From CALODL01 sp942492115 (GTDB taxonomy: Bacteria > Planctomycetota > Phycisphaerae > UBA1845 > CAIVHJ01): DNA of 64,000 nucleotides. Below the pieces are notes generated by a model. It had not been told where the DNA came from. It did no database searches and saw only the letters and a list, made by a program, of their open reading frames with translations. This document shows positions 7,774 to 17,227 of the stretch, piece by piece. The position numbers and the translations under genes are program-made. Positions within the stretch are counted from its first letter, which is position 1. Each line of letters opens with the position of its first letter. The stretch spans positions 434,001-498,000 of the forward strand of contig CALODL010000033.1 of the NCBI GenBank assembly GCA_942492115.1, in the 5' to 3' direction.

Positions 7774-10056
7774 TTGCCCGTGCCCGAACACCAGGATACG
7801 CCTTCACCTGCCGAAACGCCGAACGGCTCATCGGGCGCCCCGGGTGCACCATCTGACGCATTGGCCAGCGCCTGGTCTCAGCTCAAGAAACAGGAAACGG
7901 ACTTCGAACGGCGCAGTGAAGTGCTCGACGCGCTGCGGCAGCGCCTGACGCGTCACCTCGACAAACAGAATCGCGTCATCCTCGAACGCCAGCGGGCGCT
8001 CGATACCAAGCGCCTGCAATCCGAACGCGAACGCCAGTTCATCCATGACGCCAAGCTGCATCTGCGCCGCACTCAGAAAGAAGAGGAGATCCGGCACCAA
8101 CGGCTCGAGAACCGCGCCCGCCAACTGGAGGACGAGGAAGCCACCGTCGAGTTGGCCCGCGTCGAGATCGAGCGCGAGCGTCAGGATCACCAACGTGCGC
8201 ACACCTCCAAGCTGACCACGCTGATCCACCAGAAAGAGGCGGCCCAGCATGAACTCAGCGTGATGCAGCAGCGCCCCGCTGCCGTGCCGTCCCGCCGCAT
8301 GCTGAGCGATTGGCGCCTGGGTGTTGCACTTCTCGTTGGCTGCGTGGCCGCGGGGATGCTGTTCGTCCGCAGCAACTTCGATTACGAGCCGTGGGTCCAG
8401 GTCTCAGCGACCAGCGTGCGCACGACGGCCACCGACATGGACGCCCATCGTCGCGATCTGGCACGCGGGCTGGCCATCGAGGCGACCGATCCGGACAGCG
8501 CCCTTCATGGTCCGACCGTGCACACGGTGGCCGAGGAACGTCAACTCATCGTGCGGGCCCGCAGCCACACGCGTGCCGGTGCCGATGTGGCCCTGCAGCG
8601 GTGGGTCGGCGCTTACCTGACGCGGGTCGAGACCACGCGCCTGCACAGCATCGCGGCAACCCGGCGGGAGATCGACCGCCTCAGCGCCGAATTGACGGCC
8701 ACGGAGTCAGCACTCGAGCACCTGGTCGGTAAGATCGCCGATCAGCGTCTGGAAATCGAGGTCGAGAACCCGCGGGCCGAGTGGCAGAAACTGAACGCCG
8801 ATGTCGAATTGGCCAGACAACGAATCGCTTCCACACGTGCGGCTTCAGACGCAGCACGCCAGCGCCTCGTCGTGCTGGAGAATACCGCCGTGCCGGACCA
8901 TCCAGAGGTGGCTTCGGATACGCGCGCCGCTGCAGAAAAACGTGACACGCAACTTCACCAGGACCTCGAGGAGTTGCGTTTTCATCTGAACCGGCTGCGC
9001 AACCATCTGCTCGATGCCTTCAAGGAGTTTCCGCAACAGCTCGAGCGTCTGGCGGCTGCGACCCAGAACTTCAGCACCTTGCTGGAGACCGAACGGGTCA
9101 AGATGGATGATCCGGCAATCGCTGCCCATATCGAGGCCATCTGGCAATTGGCGCGCAAGCTGGCCGATCGGGTCCTGGAGTTCGACTACGCGTGGCGTAA
9201 GCAGAACGAAGCCCTGACCCGGCTGAGCGTCGACCCACGTCGTGACGAATGCCAGCAGGTTCAGCGCACCGTGGAGAAGATGGTTCGCGACCTCAACGAC
9301 GACGTCAACAGATTGCTGGGTGACATTCAGACTGAGCATCAGAAGTATTTGCGCAGTCTCGACAGCCGCCCCCAGCACTTCGAGTTGTCCAACGGCCTGC
9401 GTCGAGGCCTCGAGAGCATCTTGGAAGAACAGTATGCCTTCACCACGCTCGGTGGCCGGGTCCTGCCCTCTGGTAACCTGGCCCTCGACACGATCATGCA
9501 TCGCGTACGCGGACTCAGCCGGCGGGCGCACGATCGACGCCAGGTCATCGAAGACCAACTCACCGGCAACGAACGCGCGCGTCTGGTCTCTGAGCGCGAT
9601 GCGGCTCTGGCCGCCGCAGCCGATGAAGTCCGGCACCTCGATGGTGAGCGTCAGGCTGCGACCGACCAACTGCTCCGACTGCTGGATCGGCTCAATGCGT
9701 TGACCCCCTACGTGGAAGAACATGGCGTGACCGACACCATGTTGCAGTACACGCAGGAAGAGGCAGACCTCCTCAGTGCACAGGTGGAGGAACTCAAAGG
9801 CGCGCGTCGCGCCTCCGAGGCCCGTCTGTCTGCCCTGCTGGCCGCAGAGAAGCCACTGGCCATTGCGGAGGCTGGCATCGATCGCTGGCCCGTCAACCTG
9901 TTCTCGCGGGGACTGCACATCACTTCGACGGCCATTGCCGCGACCGTATTGTGTTTCCTGCTGCTCGCAAGCCTCGCCCGCTCGGGCCGCCCGCCCTCAT
10001 CGACATCCGCACAGGCAACCGCAGGCCTTCTGCGCGAAGCAGATCACGGCGCCTGA
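7774..10056 (+). CDS. large coiled-coil protein with two membrane spans
   Basis: This is a 760-residue protein starting at a TTG preceded by AGAAGGA; no ATG lies near the beginning of the conserved-looking frame. Residues 40-165 are a strongly charged coiled coil, 181-198 form a transmembrane helix, roughly 280-700 are a second long helical region, and a second hydrophobic helix (TSTAIAATVLCFLLLASLA) sits near 715-735. The layout of a large helical domain between two membrane spans resembles chain-length determinant or tethering proteins such as the Wzz type, but the extra N-terminal coiled coil does not fit, and no Wzz motif is visible. The adjacent gamma-carbonic-anhydrase-like gene starts 15 bases downstream and may be co-transcribed. 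Function unknown. Confidence 0.75.
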   Translation: MPVPEHQDTPSPAETPNGSSGAPGAPSDALASAWSQLKKQETDFERRSEVLDALRQRLTRHLDKQNRVILERQRALDTKRLQSERERQFIHDAKLHLRRTQKEEEIRHQRLENRARQLEDEEATVELARVEIERERQDHQRAHTSKLTTLIHQKEAAQHELSVMQQRPAAVPSRRMLSDWRLGVALLVGCVAAGMLFVRSNFDYEPWVQVSATSVRTTATDMDAHRRDLARGLAIEATDPDSALHGPTVHTVAEERQLIVRARSHTRAGADVALQRWVGAYLTRVETTRLHSIAATRREIDRLSAELTATESALEHLVGKIADQRLEIEVENPRAEWQKLNADVELARQRIASTRAASDAARQRLVVLENTAVPDHPEVASDTRAAAEKRDTQLHQDLEELRFHLNRLRNHLLDAFKEFPQQLERLAAATQNFSTLLETERVKMDDPAIAAHIEAIWQLARKLADRVLEFDYAWRKQNEALTRLSVDPRRDECQQVQRTVEKMVRDLNDDVNRLLGDIQTEHQKYLRSLDSRPQHFELSNGLRRGLESILEEQYAFTTLGGRVLPSGNLALDTIMHRVRGLSRRAHDRRQVIEDQLTGNERARLVSERDAALAAAADEVRHLDGERQAATDQLLRLLDRLNALTPYVEEHGVTDTMLQYTQEEADLLSAQVEELKGARRASEARLSALLAAEKPLAIAEAGIDRWPVNLFSRGLHITSTAIAATVLCFLLLASLARSGRPPSSTSAQATAGLLREADHGA

Positions 10057-10071
10057 AAGGATCCCCCGTCC

Positions 10072-10617
10072 ATGTCCGTACTGCAGAACCGCCCACCGTG
10101 TACGCCCGTTCTCGACGGCGACGTGTTCATCGCCGACACTGCTTACGTGTGTGGGGATGTCCACATCGGCAACGGTTCGAGCGTGTGGCCTGGAAGTGTG
10201 ATTCGCGGCGACATCTCGGCGATCCGGATCGGTTGTCGGGTCAACGTCCAGGACGGCACGATCATCCACACCAAACACAGCGTCCCGCTCGATATCGCCG
10301 ACGATGTCGGGTTCGGGCATCGCGCGGTGGTGCATTGCCGGCGCATCGGTCGCGGCAGCCTCATCGGCATCGGCGCGGTGGTCCTCGACGACTGTGTGAT
10401 CGGCGAACGGTGTCTGATCGCCGCCGGCACGGTCCTGACGCCGGGCACCCACGTCCCCGACGGCATGTTGGCCATGGGCATTCCGGGCAAGGTCGTTCGC
10501 CCGCTGAAACCGGAAGAAGACGCTTATCTCGATCACGTGACGACCAATTATCAGCGTCTGAGCGTCGCCCATCGCCGGGGTGACTATCCAGCCATTCCAC
10601 CCACGCCGCGGGGCTGA
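10072..10617 (+). CDS. gamma-carbonic-anhydrase-like hexapeptide-repeat protein
   Basis: This is a 181-residue left-handed beta-helix protein: repeated hexapeptide turns such as IGNGSSVWPGSVIRGDISAIRIG and IGRGSLIGIGAVVLDDCVIGERCLIAAGTVL, ending in the conserved MLAMGIPGKVVRPLKPEE. Histidines in IIHTKH (66-69) and GHRAVVH (83, 88) match the zinc-ligand pattern of the gamma-carbonic anhydrase/YrdA/PaaY family. Many members of this subfamily have no proven carbonic anhydrase activity, so the reaction is uncertain. The gene follows the coiled-coil gene by 15 bases and precedes groEL by 229 bases. Confidence 0.87.
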   Translation: MSVLQNRPPCTPVLDGDVFIADTAYVCGDVHIGNGSSVWPGSVIRGDISAIRIGCRVNVQDGTIIHTKHSVPLDIADDVGFGHRAVVHCRRIGRGSLIGIGAVVLDDCVIGERCLIAAGTVLTPGTHVPDGMLAMGIPGKVVRPLKPEEDAYLDHVTTNYQRLSVAHRRGDYPAIPPTPRG

Positions 10618-10846
10618 CCGGCCGCACGCGTGTGCCATTCTGACAGTTCCTCCAGGCCGCTGTTCGAGGCCGTGTCACAGTGACAGCCATCGTTTGTCCA
10701 CCTGGTGAGTTCGGGCTTTGTTGCCCAAGTAGTTATGTGTCCGGGCACGGGTCCGAGCCGCTGGCATCCCGATTGCTATGGCGATGCTTACAGCAAAGGT
10801 CTATCTACAACCCGAGGCCCTCTGAGGCTCAAAGGAGACTTATTCG

Positions 10847-12484
10847 ATGTCATTGAAGCAGCTCAACTATGACCAGCAGGCCCGCAAAGCTCTGCTGAGC
10901 GGTGTGTCGAAGCTTGCCGATGCGGTTCGGGCGACCATGGGGCCGCGTGGACGCAACGCCATCATCGACAAGGGCTGGGGCTCCCCCAACATTACCAAGG
11001 ACGGCGTGACGGTGGCCGAAGAAATCGAACTCGAGGACAAGTACGAAAACCTCGGTGCTCAAATGGTCAAGGAGGCTGCGAGCAAGACATCGAGCGTGGC
11101 CGGTGACGGGACCACGACCGCGACCGTTCTCGCCGAGGCCCTCTTCCGCGGCGGCCTCAAGAGTGTTGCCGCCGGTGTTCCGGCCAACGCCATCAATCGT
11201 GGGATCGAAAAAGCAGTTTCGGCTGTCGTCGACGCCCTCCACGAATTGTCCAAGCCAATCAAGGCCACGCGTCGTGACGAGCTGACCAGCGTCGCTGCCA
11301 TCTCGGCCAATAACGACGCCGAGATTGGTAAGATTCTCGCTGACTGTTTCGACAAGGTTGGCAAGGATGGCGTCATTACCGTCGAAGAAAGCAAAGGCGC
11401 CGACACGACCATCGAAGTCGTTGAAGGCATGCAGTTCGATCGGGGCTACCTCTCGCCTCACTTCGTGACCGATCAGGACGAAATGGAGTGCGTCCTCGAG
11501 CGGTGCTTTGTTTTGATCCACGAGGACAAGATCTCCAGTGCCCAGAAGCTCGTGCCGCTTCTCGAACAGGTGTCGAAGTCCAAGCGTCCGCTGCTCATCA
11601 TTGCCGAGGACATCGAAAGCGAGGCCCTCGCGACCCTCGTCGTCAACAAGCTTCGCGGCATACTGCAGGTTGCCGCCGTCAAGGCTCCGGGTTACGGCGA
11701 TCGTCGCAAGGCCATGCTCGAGGACATCGCCGTACTCACCGGCGGGCAGGCGATCATGAAGGACCTCGGCCTCGAGCTCGAGAAGCTGTCCGTCAAGGAC
11801 CTGGGCCAGGCCAAGAAGGTCCGCATCGACAACGACAATACTGTCGTGGTCGAGGGTGCCGGTGCCACTGCGGCGATCAAGTCGCGTATCGAACAAATCC
11901 GCAACGAGATCGAGGTGACCACCTCGGACTACGACCGTGAAAAGCTCCAGGAACGCCTGGCCAAGCTGTCCGGCGGCGTCGCCCAGATCCATGTCGGTGC
12001 GGCTACCGAAACCGCCCTCAAGGAGAAGAAGGCCCGCGTCGAAGACGCGTTGCACGCGACCCGCGCGGCCATCGAAGAAGGCATCCTGCCCGGCGGCGGG
12101 GTCGCCCTCGTGCGCGCGTCCGCAGCCCTCGACAATGTCCGTCTCAAGGGCGATGAGAAAGTCGCCCTTGACATCCTGCGAACCGCCCTCAGCGCCCCGT
12201 TGCGACAGATCGCAGAGAACGCCGGCTTCGAAGGTTCGGTCGTGCTCAACAAGGTTCAGAACAAGACCGGCAGCTTCGGGTTCAACGCCGATTCGGGTGA
12301 GTACACCGACCTGGTCAAGGATGGTGTCATCGATCCGACCAAAGTGACCCGCAGCGCACTCCAGAACGCCGCGAGTGTCGCCCGCATTCTGCTGAGCACC
12401 GAGTGCCTCATCACCGACAAGCCCGAGGATGACGACGGTGGCGGAGCCGGGGGCGAACACATGGATGACATGGACATGATGTAA
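10847..12484 (+). CDS. groEL: 60 kDa chaperonin GroEL (first copy)
   Basis: This is an ATP-driven folding chaperone expected to form a double-ring tetradecamer with GroES. The full-length protein has 545 residues and carries the expected MGPRGRN, VAGDGTTTATVLAEAL, GYLSPHFVTD and EEGILPGGGVALVRA signatures. An AGGAG ribosome binding site is seven bases before the ATG. The C-terminal tail is Gly, Asp and Met rich (GGAGGEHMDDMDMM) and so resembles, but does not match, the usual GGM repeat tail. I see no CIRCE element (TTAGCACTC inverted repeat) in the 229-base leader, so HrcA control is not supported. It is the first gene of a groEL-groES-groEL cassette. Confidence 0.97.
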   Translation: MSLKQLNYDQQARKALLSGVSKLADAVRATMGPRGRNAIIDKGWGSPNITKDGVTVAEEIELEDKYENLGAQMVKEAASKTSSVAGDGTTTATVLAEALFRGGLKSVAAGVPANAINRGIEKAVSAVVDALHELSKPIKATRRDELTSVAAISANNDAEIGKILADCFDKVGKDGVITVEESKGADTTIEVVEGMQFDRGYLSPHFVTDQDEMECVLERCFVLIHEDKISSAQKLVPLLEQVSKSKRPLLIIAEDIESEALATLVVNKLRGILQVAAVKAPGYGDRRKAMLEDIAVLTGGQAIMKDLGLELEKLSVKDLGQAKKVRIDNDNTVVVEGAGATAAIKSRIEQIRNEIEVTTSDYDREKLQERLAKLSGGVAQIHVGAATETALKEKKARVEDALHATRAAIEEGILPGGGVALVRASAALDNVRLKGDEKVALDILRTALSAPLRQIAENAGFEGSVVLNKVQNKTGSFGFNADSGEYTDLVKDGVIDPTKVTRSALQNAASVARILLSTECLITDKPEDDDGGGAGGEHMDDMDMM

Positions 12485-12554
12485 TCCTGCCGGTCTCGCG
12501 ATCGGCAGCGTTGGACAAAACATAACTGAACAACAGGAAGAAAAGGATACACAC

Positions 12555-12866
12555 ATGGCAACCGCAACTGCGAAAAAGCTCAACGTCAAGCCTCTCGACG
12601 ACCGCATGATCATCATCCCGGACGACCCCGAAGAGGTTACCTCTGGTGGGATCGTTCTGCCGGACAGCGCCCGCGAGAAGCCGCAGCGTGGCAAGGTCCT
12701 CGCGACCGGTCCGGGTAAGCTGCTGGACAGCGGCGAACGCGGAAAGATGTCGGTCAAGAAAGGCGACGTCGTGTTCTACGGCAAGTACAGCGGTACCGAG
12801 GTCGAAGTCGGTGGCGAACAGTACGTCATCGTTCGTGAAGGCGACATCCTCGCCATCGTTGATTGA
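12555..12866 (+). CDS. groES: 10 kDa co-chaperonin GroES
   Basis: This is the lid of the chaperonin cage, 103 residues. Typical strands are present: VKPLDDRMIIIPDDPEEVTSGGIVLPDSAREKPQRGKVLATGPGK, the mobile-loop region within EEVTSGGIVLP, and the C-terminal YVIVREGDILAIVD. An AAGGA motif precedes the ATG. It is placed 70 bases after the first groEL and 43 bases before the second, so a single GroES probably serves both chaperonins. Confidence 0.96.
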   Translation: MATATAKKLNVKPLDDRMIIIPDDPEEVTSGGIVLPDSAREKPQRGKVLATGPGKLLDSGERGKMSVKKGDVVFYGKYSGTEVEVGGEQYVIVREGDILAIVD

Positions 12867-12909
12867 CAGCATCGCCGGCCTGGCCGGCGCAGAATAAGAG
12901 GAGTGATTC

Positions 12910-14520
12910 ATGGCCAAGCAACTCATGCTCAATGAGACCGCACGGCGCAACGTTCTCGAAGGTCTGACCAAGCTGGCCTCGGCCGTGCGTGTCACCATGG
13001 GCCCGACCGGAAAGAACGTTCTGCTGCAGAAATCGTTCGGTCCGCCCCGCGTGACCAAGGATGGCGTGACCGTCAGCAAGGAAGTCGAACTGCCTCAGCC
13101 GTTCGAAAACATGGGCGCCAAGCTGGTTAATGAAGTGGCGACCAAGACCAACGATGTTGCCGGCGACGGTACGACCACAGCCGTCATACTCGCCGAGTCC
13201 ATCTTCAAAGAGGGCTTGCGGAACGTCACTGCAGGAGCCAATCCGATGGCCCTCAAACGCGGCATCGACCTGGCGGTCAACGCTGCAGTCGAGAGCATCA
13301 AGAAACAGTCGACCAAGGTCAACGGTCGTGACGACATCGCCAAGATCGGGACGATCAGCGCCAATGGCAACACCGAAGTCGGGACATTGCTCGCAGATGC
13401 ACTCGAAGAAGTGGGCAAGGACGGAGTCATCGAAATCGAAGAAGGCAAGTCGCTCGAAACCGAGAAAGAGGTCGTCGAGGGCATGCAGTTCGACAAGGGC
13501 TACCTGTCGCCCTACTTCATCACCAACCCCGGATCGATGGAGTGCGTGCTCGAAAACCCGATGATCCTCATTCACGAGAAGAAGATCGCGAACCTGATGG
13601 ATCTCGTGCCACTTCTCGAAAAAACGGCCACCGCTTCCCGTCCGCTGCTCATCATTGCCGAGGACGTCGAGAACGAGGCGCTGGCTGCTTTGGTGGTCAA
13701 CCGCCTGCGCGGTGTGTTGCAGTGTGCTGCGGTCAAAGCCCCGGGCTTCGGTGACCGCCGCAAGGCGATGCTCGAAGATCTCGCCGTGCTGACCAAGGGA
13801 CAGGTCATCAGCGAAGACCTCGGCCTCAAGCTCGAGAACATCGAGGTGTCGTCGCTCGGTTCGGCCAAGAAGGTCGTCATCAACAACAATACCACGACCG
13901 TCATCGAAGGCGCCGGAACCAAGGCCGATCTCCGTGGCCGCTGCGAACAGATTCGCGCCCAGATCGACAAGACCACCAGTGACTACGATCGCGAGAAGCT
14001 CCAGGAGCGTCTGGCCAAGCTGACCGGTGGCGTCGCGGTCATTCGGGTCGGCGGTGCCGGTGAGATCGAGGTCAAAGAACGCAAGGATCTGGTCGAGGAC
14101 GCGTTCAATGCCACGCGGGCCGCGATCGAGGAAGGTGTAATCCCCGGTGGCGGAACGGCGTTCCTCATCGCCTCCAAAGCCGTCGAGGCGGCGCGGACCA
14201 AGGCGCGCGGTGACGAGAAGACCGGCGTGGACATCATCCTGCGGGCTCTCGAGGCCCCGACGCGCCAGATCTGTGCCAACGCGGGCGTTGATGGCGCGGT
14301 GATCGTTGAAGAGATCAAGGACAAAGGCGGACGCTTCGGCTACGACGCCCGCAAGGGTGAGATGGTCGATATGGTCAAGGCCGGCATCATCGATCCGGCC
14401 AAGGTCGCTCGCGTGGCCCTGGAGAATGCCGCCAGTGTCTCGGGACTGATGCTGACCACGGAGGTCCTGGTAACCGATCTGAAAGATAGTGAACAAGAGA
14501 TCTCCGGAGCGATCCGATAA
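12910..14520 (+). CDS. groEL: 60 kDa chaperonin GroEL (second copy)
   Basis: This is a second full-length chaperonin of 536 residues with MGPTGKNVLLQKSFGPPRVTKDGVTV, VAGDGTTTAVILAESIF and EEGVIPGGGTAFLIA. It differs from the first copy throughout and lacks any Gly/Met tail, ending LKDSEQEISGAIR. Tail loss in duplicated GroELs often goes with specialised substrates or altered cage dynamics, but that is inference here. Ribosome binding site AAGAGGAG lies just upstream. The 265-base gap to dnaJ contains no gene I can support. Confidence 0.96.
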   Translation: MAKQLMLNETARRNVLEGLTKLASAVRVTMGPTGKNVLLQKSFGPPRVTKDGVTVSKEVELPQPFENMGAKLVNEVATKTNDVAGDGTTTAVILAESIFKEGLRNVTAGANPMALKRGIDLAVNAAVESIKKQSTKVNGRDDIAKIGTISANGNTEVGTLLADALEEVGKDGVIEIEEGKSLETEKEVVEGMQFDKGYLSPYFITNPGSMECVLENPMILIHEKKIANLMDLVPLLEKTATASRPLLIIAEDVENEALAALVVNRLRGVLQCAAVKAPGFGDRRKAMLEDLAVLTKGQVISEDLGLKLENIEVSSLGSAKKVVINNNTTTVIEGAGTKADLRGRCEQIRAQIDKTTSDYDREKLQERLAKLTGGVAVIRVGGAGEIEVKERKDLVEDAFNATRAAIEEGVIPGGGTAFLIASKAVEAARTKARGDEKTGVDIILRALEAPTRQICANAGVDGAVIVEEIKDKGGRFGYDARKGEMVDMVKAGIIDPAKVARVALENAASVSGLMLTTEVLVTDLKDSEQEISGAIR

Positions 14521-14785
14521 TCTCTGGTGTCTCAGTCAATACGTGGCGGCGGCCCCGACCTGAGTACTCCTATGCATGATGTGGTCTAGGGTGTGTCGAG
14601 GCGATTTTTTGTGTCGGGCAAGGCGTGAGGAAGAGGCGATGCTCTGAGTATCGCTATCGACCGGCAGCGCAGTACAACACAAGAGGCGTCTGACAAAGCC
14701 CCTGGAGCAGCATGAAATGGACTACTGAAGTCGGAGCCGACCGCCTTTTTTTCGAACGGGATCAGCGCGAAGCGCAGGGATGTGG

Positions 14786-15943
14786 ATGGTGACTTCAACG
14801 GACAAGCGCGACTACTACGAGGTGCTCGGCATCGACCGCGAGACCGCGGCTGATGACATCAAGCGCGCCTATCGCCAGGCGGCGATGAAGTACCATCCGG
14901 ACCGCAACCCCGGCAACGCGGAATCAGAGGCGTTGTTCAAGGAAGCGGCCGAGGCCTACGAAGTTCTCTCCGATCCGGAGAAGCGCGAACGCTACGATCG
15001 CTTTGGGCACGCCGGCCTGCAAGGCGCCGCCGGGCATGACTTCAGCCACATGGACGCCAGCGATATCTTCTCGATGTTCGAAGATATCTTCGGTGGCGGT
15101 GTTTTCGGCGGAGGAGGTCGACGACGGCGCTCGCGCGGTGTCGACCTGCAGGTGGCCGTCGAAATCACGCTGGCCGAGGTTGCAACCGGTTGCGAGCGGA
15201 CCATCGAATTCAAACGCAGCGATATTTGCGGCACCTGCAGCGGGAGCGGGGCCGCTCCGGGCAGCCCCAAGAGCACCTGCGGTACGTGTGGCGGATACGG
15301 TCAGGTTGAACAATCTGGTGGTGGCCTGGGTGCCCTCTTCGGGCGCGTGGTCACGACGTGCCCCAATTGTCGGGGAGCCGGCCAGGTCGTCTCGACGCCC
15401 TGCTCCGGCTGCCGCGGAACCGCACGCCAGCCTCTGCACCGCACCCTGCAGGTTCGCATTCCGGCGGGCATTCACGATGGCCAGGCCGTCCGAGTGCGCA
15501 ACGAAGGCGAGCCGGCTGATGATGGTAGTGTGCACGGTGATCTGCACTGCATTGTCCAGATTCAGACGCACCCGTTCCTCGAGCGGCACAACAACGACCT
15601 CGTGTGCAAGATGCCGATCAGCTTCACGCAGGCTATTCTCGGCAGTCGCGTCGAAGTGCCCACGCTCGGTGGTCGGGCCGACCTGAAAATTCCCCGCGGC
15701 ACGCAGTATGGCCAGGTGTTTCGACTCAGCGGCCTGGGCCTGCCCGATATTCGCAGTGGGCGCATGGGCGACGAACTCGTCCAGGTCATCATCGAGATAC
15801 CGAAGAAACTCGATGACGAACAGGAACAGCTCTTGCGCTCCTTTGCCGAGATCGAGAACAACCATGTGTTGCCCGAATCAAAAGGCTTCTTCGATCGCCT
15901 CAAAGAGTATTTTTCTGCACATGATAACGAAGACGAAACATGA
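14786..15943 (+). CDS. dnaJ: chaperone protein DnaJ
   Basis: This is an Hsp40 co-chaperone that delivers substrates to DnaK and stimulates its ATPase. The J domain is at the N-terminus (RDYYEVLGIDRETAADDIKRAYRQAAMKYHPDRNPG with the HPD motif), followed by a Gly/Phe-rich linker (MFEDIFGGGVFGGGGRRRR), four zinc motifs (CGTCSGSG, CGTCGGYG, CPNCRGAG, CSGCRGTA) and the C-terminal substrate-binding domains. The length of about 385 residues is normal. Either ATG 14780 or 14786 could start it; 14786 has AGGG at a better distance. It overlaps grpE by four bases. dnaK is not in the window. Confidence 0.96.
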   Translation: MVTSTDKRDYYEVLGIDRETAADDIKRAYRQAAMKYHPDRNPGNAESEALFKEAAEAYEVLSDPEKRERYDRFGHAGLQGAAGHDFSHMDASDIFSMFEDIFGGGVFGGGGRRRRSRGVDLQVAVEITLAEVATGCERTIEFKRSDICGTCSGSGAAPGSPKSTCGTCGGYGQVEQSGGGLGALFGRVVTTCPNCRGAGQVVSTPCSGCRGTARQPLHRTLQVRIPAGIHDGQAVRVRNEGEPADDGSVHGDLHCIVQIQTHPFLERHNNDLVCKMPISFTQAILGSRVEVPTLGGRADLKIPRGTQYGQVFRLSGLGLPDIRSGRMGDELVQVIIEIPKKLDDEQEQLLRSFAEIENNHVLPESKGFFDRLKEYFSAHDNEDET

Positions 15944-16503
15944 GAAAGAGAAAGAGCAAAACACGGCAAGTGAACGAGGCCAGTGCCACTACGGCGGCCA
16001 CTGACGAGCAGCATGACAGCGCCGCGCCGGTCGCCGAAGAAGACCACGCGGTCACGACTGCTGACGAGGTGGATTGGAAGGATCGCTACCTGCGCTCCAA
16101 GGCGGACTTCGCCAACCTTCAGCGCCGCTCTGTCGAAGAGCGAACGATGGCCGTCAGGTTTGCAAATGCCGATTTCATCCGCGGCCTGCTCGAGGTCATT
16201 GATGACTTCGAGCGGATGCTCGAGGCCAGTGAGCAGGAAGAGTCTGCAAGCACGGTGCTCGAAGGTGTACGCCTGATCCACACGAAATTCTTGAAGGTGC
16301 TCAAGGACAATCAAGTCGAGCCGATCGATGCGGTAGGGCAACCGTTCGATCCCAACGTACATGAAGCCCTCATGCAACAACCCAGCGCCGAGCCTGAAGG
16401 GACCGTGTTACAGATGGTGCAGCGCGGCTATCGCCTGCATGATCGGGTCATCCGTCCGTCGCGGGTCATCGTGGCCAAGCCCGTCGAGGCCGTTGAGACG
16501 TAA
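15940..16503 (+). CDS. grpE: nucleotide exchange factor GrpE
   Basis: GrpE releases ADP from DnaK. The 187-residue protein has a disordered acidic N-terminus, a long helix (DWKDRYLRSKADFANLQRRSVEE) and the conserved C-terminal beta domain (DAVGQPFDPNVHEALMQ, EGTVLQMVQRGYRLHDRVIRPSRVIVAK). Its ATG overlaps the dnaJ stop (ATGA), so the two are translationally coupled. The dnaJ-grpE order is the reverse of the common grpE-dnaK-dnaJ arrangement. Confidence 0.95.
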   Translation: MRKRKSKTRQVNEASATTAATDEQHDSAAPVAEEDHAVTTADEVDWKDRYLRSKADFANLQRRSVEERTMAVRFANADFIRGLLEVIDDFERMLEASEQEESASTVLEGVRLIHTKFLKVLKDNQVEPIDAVGQPFDPNVHEALMQQPSAEPEGTVLQMVQRGYRLHDRVIRPSRVIVAKPVEAVET

Positions 16504-16608
16504 GTGTCGTGGGCGCCGATGAGCGGCATTCGGGCAGGATCACAGATCTCGAGATGACGGGGTCTTTGCTCTGCCTGGTGACGATCTGCCGATAAGCGAG
16601 GAACAGCG

Positions 16609-16953
16609 ATGCCGACGTACGAATACGAATGTCCTGACTGCAATCATGCGTTCGAGGAGTTTCAGTCGATCACGGCCAAGCCCATCAAGCTGTGTCCGGA
16701 GTGTGGCAAACGTCGGGTGGTGCGCCTGATCGGCACGGGCAGCGGGGTCATTTTCAAAGGCTCGGGGTTCTACGGGACCGACTACCGCAGTGACAGCTAC
16801 AAGAAAGCCGCCAAAGCGGACAAGGACTCGGGGTCAGCCAAGTCGACCGATGCGAGCTCCAAATCCACCACCGACAAACCGGCGACGACCCCGTCGGAGT
16901 CCAAGCCCGAGCCCAAACCGTCCTCCAAGAAGAGCGGAACTGACAAGTCCTGA
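16609..16953 (+). CDS. FmdB-family zinc ribbon protein
   Basis: This is a 114-residue protein. The first ~55 residues are the FmdB/CxxC regulatory-type zinc ribbon: MPTYEYECPDCNHAFEEFQSI, then LCPECGKRRVVRLIGTGSGVIFKGSGFYGTDYRS. The rest is a Lys/Ser/Pro-rich low-complexity tail. Proteins of this type are widespread small zinc-binding proteins of unclear role. The stop codon overlaps the start of yacG (TGATG), so the two small zinc proteins are co-translated. Confidence 0.87.
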   Translation: MPTYEYECPDCNHAFEEFQSITAKPIKLCPECGKRRVVRLIGTGSGVIFKGSGFYGTDYRSDSYKKAAKADKDSGSAKSTDASSKSTTDKPATTPSESKPEPKPSSKKSGTDKS

Positions 16954-17144
16954 TGACTGCTCCGCAGACACGCTGTCCCACTTGTTGCACCCCATTGCCG
17001 TCGGACGATCCCGATGCGGTGAAGTATCGCCCGTTCTGCAGCAAACGCTGCCAGTTGCTCGACCTCAGTAAGTGGTTCAACGAGGAATACCGTATTTCAA
17101 CGCCCACTGTGCCTCCTGAAGCGCCTTCGGGCCCCACCGATTGA
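16953..17144 (+). CDS. yacG: YacG-type zinc-binding DNA gyrase inhibitor
   Basis: This is a 63-residue protein with CPTC at residues 8-11 and FCSKRC, followed by the diagnostic QLLDLSKWFNEEYRI. In E. coli, YacG binds zinc through these four cysteines and inhibits DNA gyrase by binding GyrB. The length is typical and only a short Pro-rich tail is added. It overlaps the upstream FmdB-type gene by one base. Confidence 0.92.
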   Translation: MTAPQTRCPTCCTPLPSDDPDAVKYRPFCSKRCQLLDLSKWFNEEYRISTPTVPPEAPSGPTD

Positions 17145-17227
17145 GAGCGCGGGGACCTTGGCTATAATGAGCTTGCGCGGTCGAAAACCCTGAATCAATC
17201 CGTCCTGTTGCTGCTGTGGAGCGATCG

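Noticed and set aside
10618..10846. CIRCE operator upstream of groEL
   Set aside because: No TTAGCACTC inverted repeat or close variant is present in the leader.
12826..14496. Long minus-strand frames opposite groEL and groES
   Set aside because: They are typical shadows of highly expressed GC-rich genes; the plus-strand products are unmistakable chaperonins.
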